Of a stretch of DNA of 64,000 bases, positions 44,912 through 52,937 are shown in pieces; position 1 is the stretch's first letter; every line of letters begins with the position of its first letter. The notes below the pieces were generated by a model. It saw only the letters and a list, made by a program, of their open reading frames with translations. It ran no database searches and was not told the DNA's origin. The position numbers and the translations under genes were made by a program. This DNA is from Bifidobacterium oedipodis (GTDB taxonomy: Bacteria; Actinomycetota; Actinomycetes; Actinomycetales; Bifidobacteriaceae). Where the stretch lies: assembly GCF_012932425.1 (NCBI RefSeq), contig NZ_JAAIII010000005.1:62001-126000 (forward strand). Reading direction: 5' to 3'.

Positions 44912-45931
44912 ATGTCAGCAACAGCAAGTGAACCCCGTCGCAAGGCCAAGAAGGCCTCTGCAATGAACAACATCCCGGCGGGTGCCATCGACGCCAACGG
45001 CGTGGTGGACAACACCAAAGCCGCTCGACTGCGCCCGCTGCCGGTGCGCTTGGCGGCACATTTCAAGCATTTCTGGCCCATCTGGGTGATGATCGCCCCC
45101 GCGCTGTGCTTCGTGGCACTCTTCGCCTACGTGCCGATGTATGGTCTGCGCCTAGCCTTCGTCGACTATGATCCGGTCGAAGGCATTATGGGCGGCGAAT
45201 GGGTCGGCCTCAAATACTTCAAGCAGTTCTTCGAATCCCCGCAGTTCCTGCAACTGATGGGCAACACTTTCCGCATCTCACTGTGGACGCTGGTAATGGG
45301 CTTCATCGCCCCGATCATCCTGGCACTGCTGATCAACCAGATCGGCAACCTGAAAATCAAGAGCTTCGTGCAGACCATCACCTACATGCCCCACTTCATT
45401 TCAGTGGTGGTGATCGTCTCCATGATCAACATCTTCCTCAACCCCGGCTCCGGCATTATCGGCCGCTTCACCGGAGACAAAAGCCTGCTGGCCAACGCTG
45501 ATCTGTTCACCCCGATCTACTGGATCACCGAAGTCTGGCAGCACATGGGCTGGGACTGTATCATCTATCTCGCAGCCCTCTCCTCCGTGGATCTGGCCCT
45601 GTACGAAGCCGCCAAAATCGATGGCGCCGGCCGTCTGCAGCTGATTAAGTACGTGGATATCCCGACCATTCTGCCCACCGTCGGCATCATGCTCATCCTG
45701 CGCATGGGTTCGGTGCTGTCCGTCGGCTTCGAAAAGGTCTTCCTGATGCAGAACCCGATGAACCTGCCGAAATCGAATGTTATCTCGGTTTACACCTATC
45801 AGATAGGTATTCTGGGCAACCAGTTCAGTTACGGTACCGCAATCGGCTTGTTCAACACCGTTATCAACTTCGTCTTCCTGGTGGTTGCCAACTACATCTC
45901 CAAGAAGGCATCGGACACGAGCATCTTCTAA
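44912..45931 (+). CDS. LplB-type sugar ABC permease, cluster 1
   Basis: This 339-residue permease has a polar N-terminal extension (about 60 residues) and six helices. FAYVPMYGLRLAFVDYDP is the LplB hallmark, and YEAAKIDGAGRLQLIKYV is the EAA loop. GGGGAAGGA before 44912 decides the start. It pairs with the next gene product; the two genes are 24 bases apart. Confidence 0.92.
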   Translation: MSATASEPRRKAKKASAMNNIPAGAIDANGVVDNTKAARLRPLPVRLAAHFKHFWPIWVMIAPALCFVALFAYVPMYGLRLAFVDYDPVEGIMGGEWVGLKYFKQFFESPQFLQLMGNTFRISLWTLVMGFIAPIILALLINQIGNLKIKSFVQTITYMPHFISVVVIVSMINIFLNPGSGIIGRFTGDKSLLANADLFTPIYWITEVWQHMGWDCIIYLAALSSVDLALYEAAKIDGAGRLQLIKYVDIPTILPTVGIMLILRMGSVLSVGFEKVFLMQNPMNLPKSNVISVYTYQIGILGNQFSYGTAIGLFNTVINFVFLVVANYISKKASDTSIF

Positions 45932-45955
45932 GGCGACGAGACAGAAGGCAATATC

Positions 45956-46903
45956 ATGACTAGCGCAACCCTCACCCCCGGCAAAACCTCCGCCGATGAG
46001 ATTCCATGGAACCCCAAGGTTCGTCAGAAGAAAACAGTCGTCGATTGGATTGTCGACATCTTCATCGTGGCACTGATCGTCCTGATCGTGGTGGCCATCA
46101 TCTACCCGATTTGGTTCGTGATCATCTCCTCCGTGTCCAACGTGGACGCCGTGAACACCGGCAAGGTCACCTTCTGGCCGGTCGGATTCTCCCTCGGCGG
46201 CTATGCACGCGTGTTCCAGGATGACCGCATCTGGAGCGGCTACATGAACACCATCATCTACTCCGTGGTCGGCACCGCGCTGAACATGGTGGTGACCATC
46301 CCCGCAGCCTTCGGCCTGTCCCGCCGTGAGTTCAAGCCGCGCCGCGTGGTGCTGTTCCTGTTCACCTTCACGATGTTCTTCGCCGGTGGCCTGATCCCGA
46401 ACTACCTGCTGTTCGATTCGCTCGGCCTGATCGACAACTGGCTGGTGTTCATCCTGCCGGGCGCGATTTCGGTATGGAACCTCATCATCGCACGCTCCTT
46501 CTTCGAAACCTCCATCCCCGAAGATCTGCATGATGCCGCCTCCATCGATGGCCTAGGCTACTTCGGCTACTTCTTCAAGATCGTGCTGCCGTTGAGCTCC
46601 GCCATCATCGCCGTGCTCGCCCTGTACTACTTCGTGGGCCACTGGAACGACTTCTTCACCGGCTTGGTCTACATTCAGGACGATGGCAAGCTGCCGTTGC
46701 AGAACCAGCTGCGCGCCATCCTGCTGGCCAACCAGTCCAACCTGACCAACACCGGCGGCATGGACATCCTGCAGCAGCGCGAGTTTGCCAACCAGATCAA
46801 GTATGGCGTCATCCTCGTCTCCACTCTGCCCCTGCTGGTGCTCTATCCGTTCCTGCAGAAGTACTTCAACAAGGGCGTGATGATCGGCGCCGTCAAGGGC
46901 TGA
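45956..46903 (+). CDS. LplC-type sugar ABC permease, cluster 1
   Basis: This 315-residue permease has six helices, PAAFGLSRREFKPRR and TMFFAGGLIPNYLL in the central part, an EAA-like DAASIDGLGYFGYF loop and the family C-terminus KGVMIGAVKG. It is strikingly similar to the paralogue at 62200. A terminator follows, so the enzyme genes downstream may have their own promoter. Confidence 0.92.
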   Translation: MTSATLTPGKTSADEIPWNPKVRQKKTVVDWIVDIFIVALIVLIVVAIIYPIWFVIISSVSNVDAVNTGKVTFWPVGFSLGGYARVFQDDRIWSGYMNTIIYSVVGTALNMVVTIPAAFGLSRREFKPRRVVLFLFTFTMFFAGGLIPNYLLFDSLGLIDNWLVFILPGAISVWNLIIARSFFETSIPEDLHDAASIDGLGYFGYFFKIVLPLSSAIIAVLALYYFVGHWNDFFTGLVYIQDDGKLPLQNQLRAILLANQSNLTNTGGMDILQQREFANQIKYGVILVSTLPLLVLYPFLQKYFNKGVMIGAVKG

Positions 46904-46915
46904 TCGATCAATGCC

Positions 46916-46979
46916 AGGGGTCTTGGAACGGCGCGGTCTTCCCACTCGTCGCTTCTGAGGCCCCTTTTATATTCTAGGA
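46916..46979 (+). terminator. Terminator after transporter cluster 1
   Basis: AGGGGTCTT (46916-46924) pairs with GAGGCCCCT (46967-46975), with wobble pairs, followed by TTTTAT. Read-through to the GH genes is possible. Confidence 0.6.
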
Positions 46980-47082
46980 ATGATAACGCAAACAATAATC
47001 TAATCAACGGTAAGGCCTGCGATGATGGGCCGCCTGCGATAGTCCCCGATAATTCTCAATACACAGCAACCAAGGAGTTCGC

Positions 47083-48009
47083 ATGGCCACTATGAACGGC
47101 GTGAACCTGTTCCACGACAACATGGGCGAAGTCGCCCAACTGCATGGCATTGGCGTGCAGCGCTTCGGCGACACATGGTATGCCTACGGAGAAGTCAAAT
47201 TCAACGGCAATCTCTTCCAAGGCGTCGCCTGCTATTCCACCAACGATTTCGTGGACTGGACCAACGAAGGCATCGTCTTGCCGGTTGAAGGTGACGACTC
47301 AATCGTCGGCCCCAAGCGCATTATCGAACGCCCGAAGGTGCTGCATTGCCCCGCCACCGGCAAGTATGTGATGTACCTGCATGTGGACGGCGAAAACAAC
47401 TACTCCTACGCTCATATCGGTGTGGCCGTAGGCGATAGTCCGACCGGCGGATTCACATTCTTGAACACCATCCAGCACCGCGGCTACGAATCGCGCGATA
47501 TCGGCGTATTCCAGGATGAGGACGGCACCGGCTACATCCTATCCGAAGACCGCCCGCACGGCACCCACATCTACCGCCTCTCCGACGACTACCTGTCCAT
47601 CGTCGAAGACGTTGTCTGCTTGAAGGGCACCAACTACTGGGCCGGTTACGAGTCGCCGATTGTGGTCAAGCGCGACGGCACCTACTACTGGTTCGGCTCG
47701 CAGCTGACCGGCTGGGACTGCAATGACAACATGTTCGCCACCGCACCCGACCTGCACGGTCCGTGGAGCGAATGGACGCCCTTCACCCCCGAAGGCTCCA
47801 AAACCTATGAATCGCAGTGCGACATCATCGTGCCGCTGCCCAACGAAACCGCCGGCGAAGACCAGTGGCACGCCAGCCGATTCCTGTATATCGGCGATCG
47901 CTGGAACCCCAAGGATCTCGGTAATTCCGAACTGGTGACCCTGCCCATCGAAATCGAGGGCGGCAATGCCAAGCTCGCATGGCACGATTCCTGGGATAAC
48001 GGCCTGTAA
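47083..48009 (+). CDS. GH43_24-like exo-beta-1,3-galactanase/galactosidase
   Basis: This 308-residue enzyme is a single five-bladed propeller without signal peptide. The N-terminal GEVAQLHGIGVQRFGDTWYAYGE resembles the subfamily 24 opening, in which the usual GH43 base aspartate is missing; ERPKVLHCPATGKYVMYLH and YSYAHIGVAVGDSPTGGF also fit. Such enzymes remove galactose from beta-1,3-galactan. Being cytosolic and short, it probably trims imported oligosaccharides. ACCAAGGAG precedes the ATG. Subfamily assignment is from motif memory, and an arabinan-active GH43 is the alternative. Confidence 0.75.
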   Translation: MATMNGVNLFHDNMGEVAQLHGIGVQRFGDTWYAYGEVKFNGNLFQGVACYSTNDFVDWTNEGIVLPVEGDDSIVGPKRIIERPKVLHCPATGKYVMYLHVDGENNYSYAHIGVAVGDSPTGGFTFLNTIQHRGYESRDIGVFQDEDGTGYILSEDRPHGTHIYRLSDDYLSIVEDVVCLKGTNYWAGYESPIVVKRDGTYYWFGSQLTGWDCNDNMFATAPDLHGPWSEWTPFTPEGSKTYESQCDIIVPLPNETAGEDQWHASRFLYIGDRWNPKDLGNSELVTLPIEIEGGNAKLAWHDSWDNGL

Positions 48010-48068
48010 ATTCCCACGTCTGCACCGTTTTATAACCAACTCTTCATCTTCATAAGGAAGCTTCATCC

Positions 48069-50249
48069 ATGTACACACTCGGATACAATGCCCCGACCAC
48101 TCCGGCCTACGCAGACACCGCATCAATGACCTCGCCGCTAGGCCACGTTGCTATTCGCTTTAACGACGACGCCACCAATATGAACTGGCTGCGCGACGAT
48201 CATCCGTACGCTGCCGTCAGCGCGCTCGGCGGCATTGCCTCCGAAGTGACAATGGAACGCAACGGTGACCTGATCCGCACCACCGTGACACTGACCAACA
48301 CCACCGACAAAACAGTATTCACCACAGTGGGCGATATCGGCATCACCCTGCCGCTGGAAGACCGCTACTATGACGAATCCGGCGAATACTCCATCGACCA
48401 GCACTGCAACACGCATCTGTTCTGTGGCGGCACCTCCAGCTGGGTGCTCGCGCTGCGCATGAGCGGCCGCGCCCCGCACTTAGGGTTGGTGCTGACCGAA
48501 GGGGCGCTCGCCAACTACAGCACCAGCCGCGATTTTGCTCATTACAGCAACGATCGCGGATGCTTCGTGCTGCACCCCGAAGCAATGGAATTCGCCGCCG
48601 GACAAAGCCATCGCATCTCTTGGACGATCTTCCCCTGTCAGGATCGTGAGGATTTCTTCGCCCAGACCGCTCAACTCAATCCGCGTTTTATTCGCGCCAC
48701 ATGGGATCACACTGTTACCTTCCCCGGGCGCACGGTGACGCTGACTATTGCCCCTGCATTCGAGGCCGCACGGGTGACGGTGAACGGGCAGGAGGCTGTT
48801 CGTCAGCCTGATGGTCGCTATCGCTTCGAATACACGCCCGATGCCGAAGCCGCGCACACCGCTGACTGGCTGTCGGATCGCATCGGCGAGCACGTGTTCA
48901 CCATCGAGGCGACGGCGCTCGCCGACGAGGCTGATGATCCCAACGATGTTGATGCCGAAGCCCCACGATACACGGCGCGTACGCGCGTATTCGTTTCCGA
49001 ATCCGTGGAACAAGTGCTGGCCGACCGTGCCCGTTTCATCATCGAGCGCCAGCAATATCGCGGCACTGATCCGCATCTCAAGGGTGCGTATCTTGCGTAC
49101 GACAATGAGGAGGAGCGGCAGTATTACTATGCCCGCAGCAGCGAATCCGGCATGATCAACGACTACAACGCCGGCAGGGAGCGTGCCGGTATGGCGAACT
49201 TCCTCGCCTCCTACGCGCGTGCGCTGCGCGATGGCGTCGTTGCCGTGCCGCAGGGGCTGGCTGGCGGTGCACAGGGATTGATCGATCGCATCAGCGAAAG
49301 TCTGGCCGACTACCGGGCGTTCGTGGCGCGCGAACTGGTTGATCCGACCACCGGCTACGTTTATAACGATTCGCCTCGCGACGATTCGTATAAGCGCCTG
49401 TACAATGCGCCATGGTACGCGACGTTCTTCGACGAGCTCTATAAGTTCACCGGCGACAGTCGCGATCTTGACATGGCATTGGCCATCGTGCGCAACTTCT
49501 ACGAGCATGATTCATGGCGTTTCTATACCATCGAAATGCCGATTCTGGCAGTGACCGGTGACCTCAAGGCCGCAGGCAGGGATGCCGACTATGCGGATGT
49601 GAAGGCCATGTTCCTGCGCCATGCGCGCACACTAGCGCAGCTTGGCTTGCATTACCCCAAGCATGAAGTCAACTACGAGCAGTCGATTGTGGCACCTGCC
49701 GCCAGCGTTATCGCGCAGGCCGCACTGCTGGGCGAAGACAAGGATCTTGCCGCTGCCGCATTACAGCAGGCGCAGGTGCTTGACCAGTTCCAAGGCTGCC
49801 AGCCGGACGCCCATCTGGGTGAAGTGTCCATTCGCCACTGGGATGGTTTCTGGTTCGGCAAACGCAAGCAGTATGGTGACACGTTGCCGCATTATTGGAG
49901 CGGACTGACCGGCAATGTGTTCGATCTGATTGCGGATCTGGTTGATCGAGGCTTGTTGGATGCTGGCTCTGTTGTGGGGGATAGTGTTGCTGTTGCTGGT
50001 AATACTGGTGTTGCCGCGGGCAGTGCTGATAGCGCTGAGTCTGCTGCCGATACGCTGCGTCGGCGTGCGCTGGCCAGCCGATATGCCAACCTGCAACTGT
50101 TCTTCCCCGGCGGCCGTGCCTCGGCAGCATTCCTGTTCCCCTATTCGGTGAACGGGGAACGGGCGCATTTCGCCGACCCCATGGCCAATGATCAGGACTG
50201 GGCGCTGTACTTCATATTGCGCTCTAGACTGGCCGGCCGCCAAGGCTGA
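48069..50249 (+). CDS. Unassigned glycosidase-like protein (beta-sandwich plus six-hairpin-type barrel)
   Basis: This 726-residue cytosolic protein has no family I can name. The N-terminal 270 residues look like a beta-sandwich (GHVAIRFNDD, DIGITLPLEDRYYD, HCNTHLFCGG). Residues about 330-726 are helical and resemble an (alpha/alpha)6 barrel: YYARSSESGMINDYNAGRER, YNDSPRDDSYKRLYNAPWY, WDGFWFGKRKQYGDTLPHYW. Acidic pairs in those segments could be catalytic. An Ala/Gly/Ser/Val-rich insert with slippage-prone codons lies near residue 640. ATAAGGAAG precedes the ATG. It sits between GH43_24-like and GH42 genes, so a glycosidase or lyase for arabinogalactan side chains (for example glucuronyl or rhamnosyl) is inferred. 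Confidence 0.6.
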   Translation: MYTLGYNAPTTPAYADTASMTSPLGHVAIRFNDDATNMNWLRDDHPYAAVSALGGIASEVTMERNGDLIRTTVTLTNTTDKTVFTTVGDIGITLPLEDRYYDESGEYSIDQHCNTHLFCGGTSSWVLALRMSGRAPHLGLVLTEGALANYSTSRDFAHYSNDRGCFVLHPEAMEFAAGQSHRISWTIFPCQDREDFFAQTAQLNPRFIRATWDHTVTFPGRTVTLTIAPAFEAARVTVNGQEAVRQPDGRYRFEYTPDAEAAHTADWLSDRIGEHVFTIEATALADEADDPNDVDAEAPRYTARTRVFVSESVEQVLADRARFIIERQQYRGTDPHLKGAYLAYDNEEERQYYYARSSESGMINDYNAGRERAGMANFLASYARALRDGVVAVPQGLAGGAQGLIDRISESLADYRAFVARELVDPTTGYVYNDSPRDDSYKRLYNAPWYATFFDELYKFTGDSRDLDMALAIVRNFYEHDSWRFYTIEMPILAVTGDLKAAGRDADYADVKAMFLRHARTLAQLGLHYPKHEVNYEQSIVAPAASVIAQAALLGEDKDLAAAALQQAQVLDQFQGCQPDAHLGEVSIRHWDGFWFGKRKQYGDTLPHYWSGLTGNVFDLIADLVDRGLLDAGSVVGDSVAVAGNTGVAAGSADSAESAADTLRRRALASRYANLQLFFPGGRASAAFLFPYSVNGERAHFADPMANDQDWALYFILRSRLAGRQG

Positions 50250-50378
50250 TTGGTTGATTGCACTTTCGTGGGCCGGCGGGTGAGGCAACTCGCCAGCCGG
50301 GCGCGAAGTGCGCATACCTGTCTTATCTATTATGTTATAAATAAAGTCGTTGAACTTTATAGGAAAGGTGACGCAACG

Positions 50379-52550
50379 ATGGGCAACCCGTCCTGCAACG
50401 AAGCAAGCAACAACATCAATACCGTCAACAGTACCGTAGACGTGTGGGGCCGCCTGCACTCCGCCGGCACTATGCTCTACGGCGGCGACTACAACCCCGA
50501 GCAATGGCCCGAGAACATCTGGGCCGAAGATATGAAGCTCTTCCATGAGGCCGGCATCAACGAGGTGACCCTCAACGTCTTCTCATGGGCCACGTTGCAA
50601 CCCAGCGAAGATGAATACGACTTCTCCCAGCTCGATCGCATCGTCGAAACGGTGACCAAGGCCGGCATGAACATCGTCATGGCCACCTCCACCGGCGCAT
50701 TGCCCGCATGGATGAGCCTGCGCCACCCGGACGTCAACCGCGTGGACTTTGAAGGCCGTCGCAACCGCCATCGCGAACGCCACAACGCCTGCATCAATTC
50801 GCCGACCTATCGTAAGTATTCGGTGGCGCTCGCCGGTAAACTTGCCGAACGCTACGCACATCTCGACAATCTCGTGGCCTGGCACGTCAGCAACGAATAC
50901 GGTGGCTTCTGCTGGTGCGATATCTGTGCCGAAGCCTTCCGCGCGTGGCTGAAGAACCGTTACGGCAGCATCGAGGCTCTGAATCAAGCATGGAACACTG
51001 CGTTCTGGAGCCACACTTATCACAGCTTTGACGAAATCTTTCCGCCAAATGCGCTTGGCGACCACACCAGCTGGGGTGACAAGGCCATCCTGCCTGCATT
51101 CTCTCTGGACTACAAGCGTTTCTACGGCGAATGTGTGGTTGATTCGTACAACGAAGAAAAAGCCGCGATCCGCCAGTTCGACGCAGTTAACCCGGTGACC
51201 ACGAATATGATGGGCACCTTCGAAAACTACGACTACTTCACCTGGCGCGCCGGCGACAGCGACAATGGCAACGGCGGCGTGGATGTGGTGTCGTGGGATT
51301 CCTACCCCTCCATGGACACCACGCCGGAGGAGATCCAGATGCGCCACGATTTGATGCGCGCCGTGGGTCGCCAGGAGCCGTGGATGCTCATGGAACAGAC
51401 GCCCTCCCGCCAGAACTGGATGGCCTACTGCTATCAGAAGCGCCCCGGCCAGATGCGTCAGATGAGCTGGCAGGCCATCGCACACGGTGCCGATACGATC
51501 CAGTTCTTCCAGCTGCGGCAGAACCGTTCCGGCTGTGAGAAGTTCCATGGTGCCGTAATTGGCTCCGACGGCACGAACAAGCCGCGCCAGTTCCGTGAGT
51601 CCGCCGAACTGGGGCAGGAACTCAAGCGCGTGTCGGCCCGCTTCCTTGGTTCGAAGGTCGAACATGGTCGCGTGGCCGTGGTTTTCGACTGGAATTCCCG
51701 CTGGGGACTGGCCTATTCCGTCGGCCCCACCGTGGCCCTCGACTATGTGCAGCGCGTGCAGGCTTGGTATACCGAGCTGCGCCGCCGCAATGTGCCGGTC
51801 GATATCGTCAATCCGCATGATGATCTGCGCGGCTATGACGCCGTGTTCGCGCCCTGCCTGTACATGACCGACGAAGCTGTGGATGCGAACCTGCGTGGTT
51901 ATGTCGAAGCTGGCGGCCGCTTGGTGATCGGTGTGATGGGACTGCTGGTCGATATGAACGATTCCATCCATCAGGGCGAAATCCCGGTGCCGCTACGCGA
52001 TCTGGCCGGCGTATGGGCCGAGGAAACCGATTCACTGGAGCCAGCTCACCCGGTGCCGGTGCGCTTCGGCGGTGCTGAGGCTGGTGCTGACGGCGGTGCT
52101 GATATGGTAAACGCCACCACGCTATTCGACGTGGTGCATGCCGACGCCGGCACCGAAACGCTTGCCACCTATGAGGCCGAATACTATGCTGGCACCCCGG
52201 CCGTGACCTTCCGCCCGTCTGTGGCCAATCCGCAGACCGGGCTGATGGGCGGCGTGACCTATGTGGCTACCTTCTTCGGCGCCGACGGCATCAACAAGGT
52301 GCTTGACCATACGCTCGACGGCGTCGAACTGCCGGCCGATGTGACCGCCGACTACGGTTCCGGCGTGGAAATCACGCGTCGTATCGCCGCTGACGGCACA
52401 GTGTTCGTGTTCCTGATTAACCCGTCCGGCGAAGCTCGCGAAGCCCAGGCCAATGTGGCCGCCACCGATGTGCTCACCGGCACTGCCTACCAGCCTGGCG
52501 ATGCCATCCAGCTCGGTGCCTACGGAGTGGCCGTGCTTGAACAGCACTAA
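50379..52550 (+). CDS. GH42 beta-galactosidase
   Basis: This 723-residue cytosolic enzyme hydrolyses terminal beta-galactosides. It has the GH42 opening MLYGGDYNPEQWP, acid/base Glu173 in HVSNEYGGFCWC and nucleophile Glu339 in LMEQTPSRQNW, followed by the trimerisation and C-terminal beta domains. Length is close to other bifidobacterial GH42 enzymes (about 690-720). AGGAAAGG before 50379 gives the start; upstream in-frame readings enter a promoter-like AT-rich stretch. With the GH43_24-like neighbour it would finish galacto-oligosaccharides to galactose. Confidence 0.94.
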   Translation: MGNPSCNEASNNINTVNSTVDVWGRLHSAGTMLYGGDYNPEQWPENIWAEDMKLFHEAGINEVTLNVFSWATLQPSEDEYDFSQLDRIVETVTKAGMNIVMATSTGALPAWMSLRHPDVNRVDFEGRRNRHRERHNACINSPTYRKYSVALAGKLAERYAHLDNLVAWHVSNEYGGFCWCDICAEAFRAWLKNRYGSIEALNQAWNTAFWSHTYHSFDEIFPPNALGDHTSWGDKAILPAFSLDYKRFYGECVVDSYNEEKAAIRQFDAVNPVTTNMMGTFENYDYFTWRAGDSDNGNGGVDVVSWDSYPSMDTTPEEIQMRHDLMRAVGRQEPWMLMEQTPSRQNWMAYCYQKRPGQMRQMSWQAIAHGADTIQFFQLRQNRSGCEKFHGAVIGSDGTNKPRQFRESAELGQELKRVSARFLGSKVEHGRVAVVFDWNSRWGLAYSVGPTVALDYVQRVQAWYTELRRRNVPVDIVNPHDDLRGYDAVFAPCLYMTDEAVDANLRGYVEAGGRLVIGVMGLLVDMNDSIHQGEIPVPLRDLAGVWAEETDSLEPAHPVPVRFGGAEAGADGGADMVNATTLFDVVHADAGTETLATYEAEYYAGTPAVTFRPSVANPQTGLMGGVTYVATFFGADGINKVLDHTLDGVELPADVTADYGSGVEITRRIAADGTVFVFLINPSGEAREAQANVAATDVLTGTAYQPGDAIQLGAYGVAVLEQH

Positions 52551-52565
52551 TCGATTGAAAATCCG

Positions 52566-52615
52566 CAATAAGTGCCGCGAGGAGCGTGCTGAAACGCTCC
52601 TCGCGGCACTTATTG
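52566..52615. terminator. Perfect 21-bp hairpin after GH42
   Basis: The arms 52566-52586 and 52595-52615 are exact complements with an 8-base loop (TGCTGAAA) and an AAGTGCCGCGAGGA core. No T tract follows. Confidence 0.7.
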
Positions 52616-52683
52616 TATAAGTTGCCGTCAAAAGTACCGCAAGCAAGCCTGAAACGGCCTTGAGATGGCACTTATTGTGGAAA

Positions 52684-52743
52684 TCTTACGAAAAGTGCCG
52701 TTTGGGGCACGGCTGCACATTCCTCGCGGCACTTTTCGTAAGA
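52684..52743. repeat. 17-bp inverted repeat with AAGTGCCG arms
   Basis: TCTTACGAAAAGTGCCG (52684-52700) and its exact complement (52727-52743) flank a 26-base loop. It shares AAGTGCCG and CCTCGCGGCACTT with the hairpin 100 bases upstream; degenerate copies lie at 52620-52678 and 52755. The remaining part of 52551-52937 holds only the exporter promoter. Confidence 0.65.
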
Positions 52744-52937
52744 AAGTCATAGGAAGTGCCGTGCAGCGCGTGTCGCGCCTGGTTTTCACTAGAATAACTA
52801 TACCGTTACACAAGGCCAGGCCGACGAGGAGAGAACGAGCGGTTCTGGAGTGTACCCGTTAGCGGAGCGCGGAAGGCACCGCCGTCAATCAATAGGTAAG
52901 AATCAAGCAAACACAAGGAAGCGGGGAGGCTTCAGTC

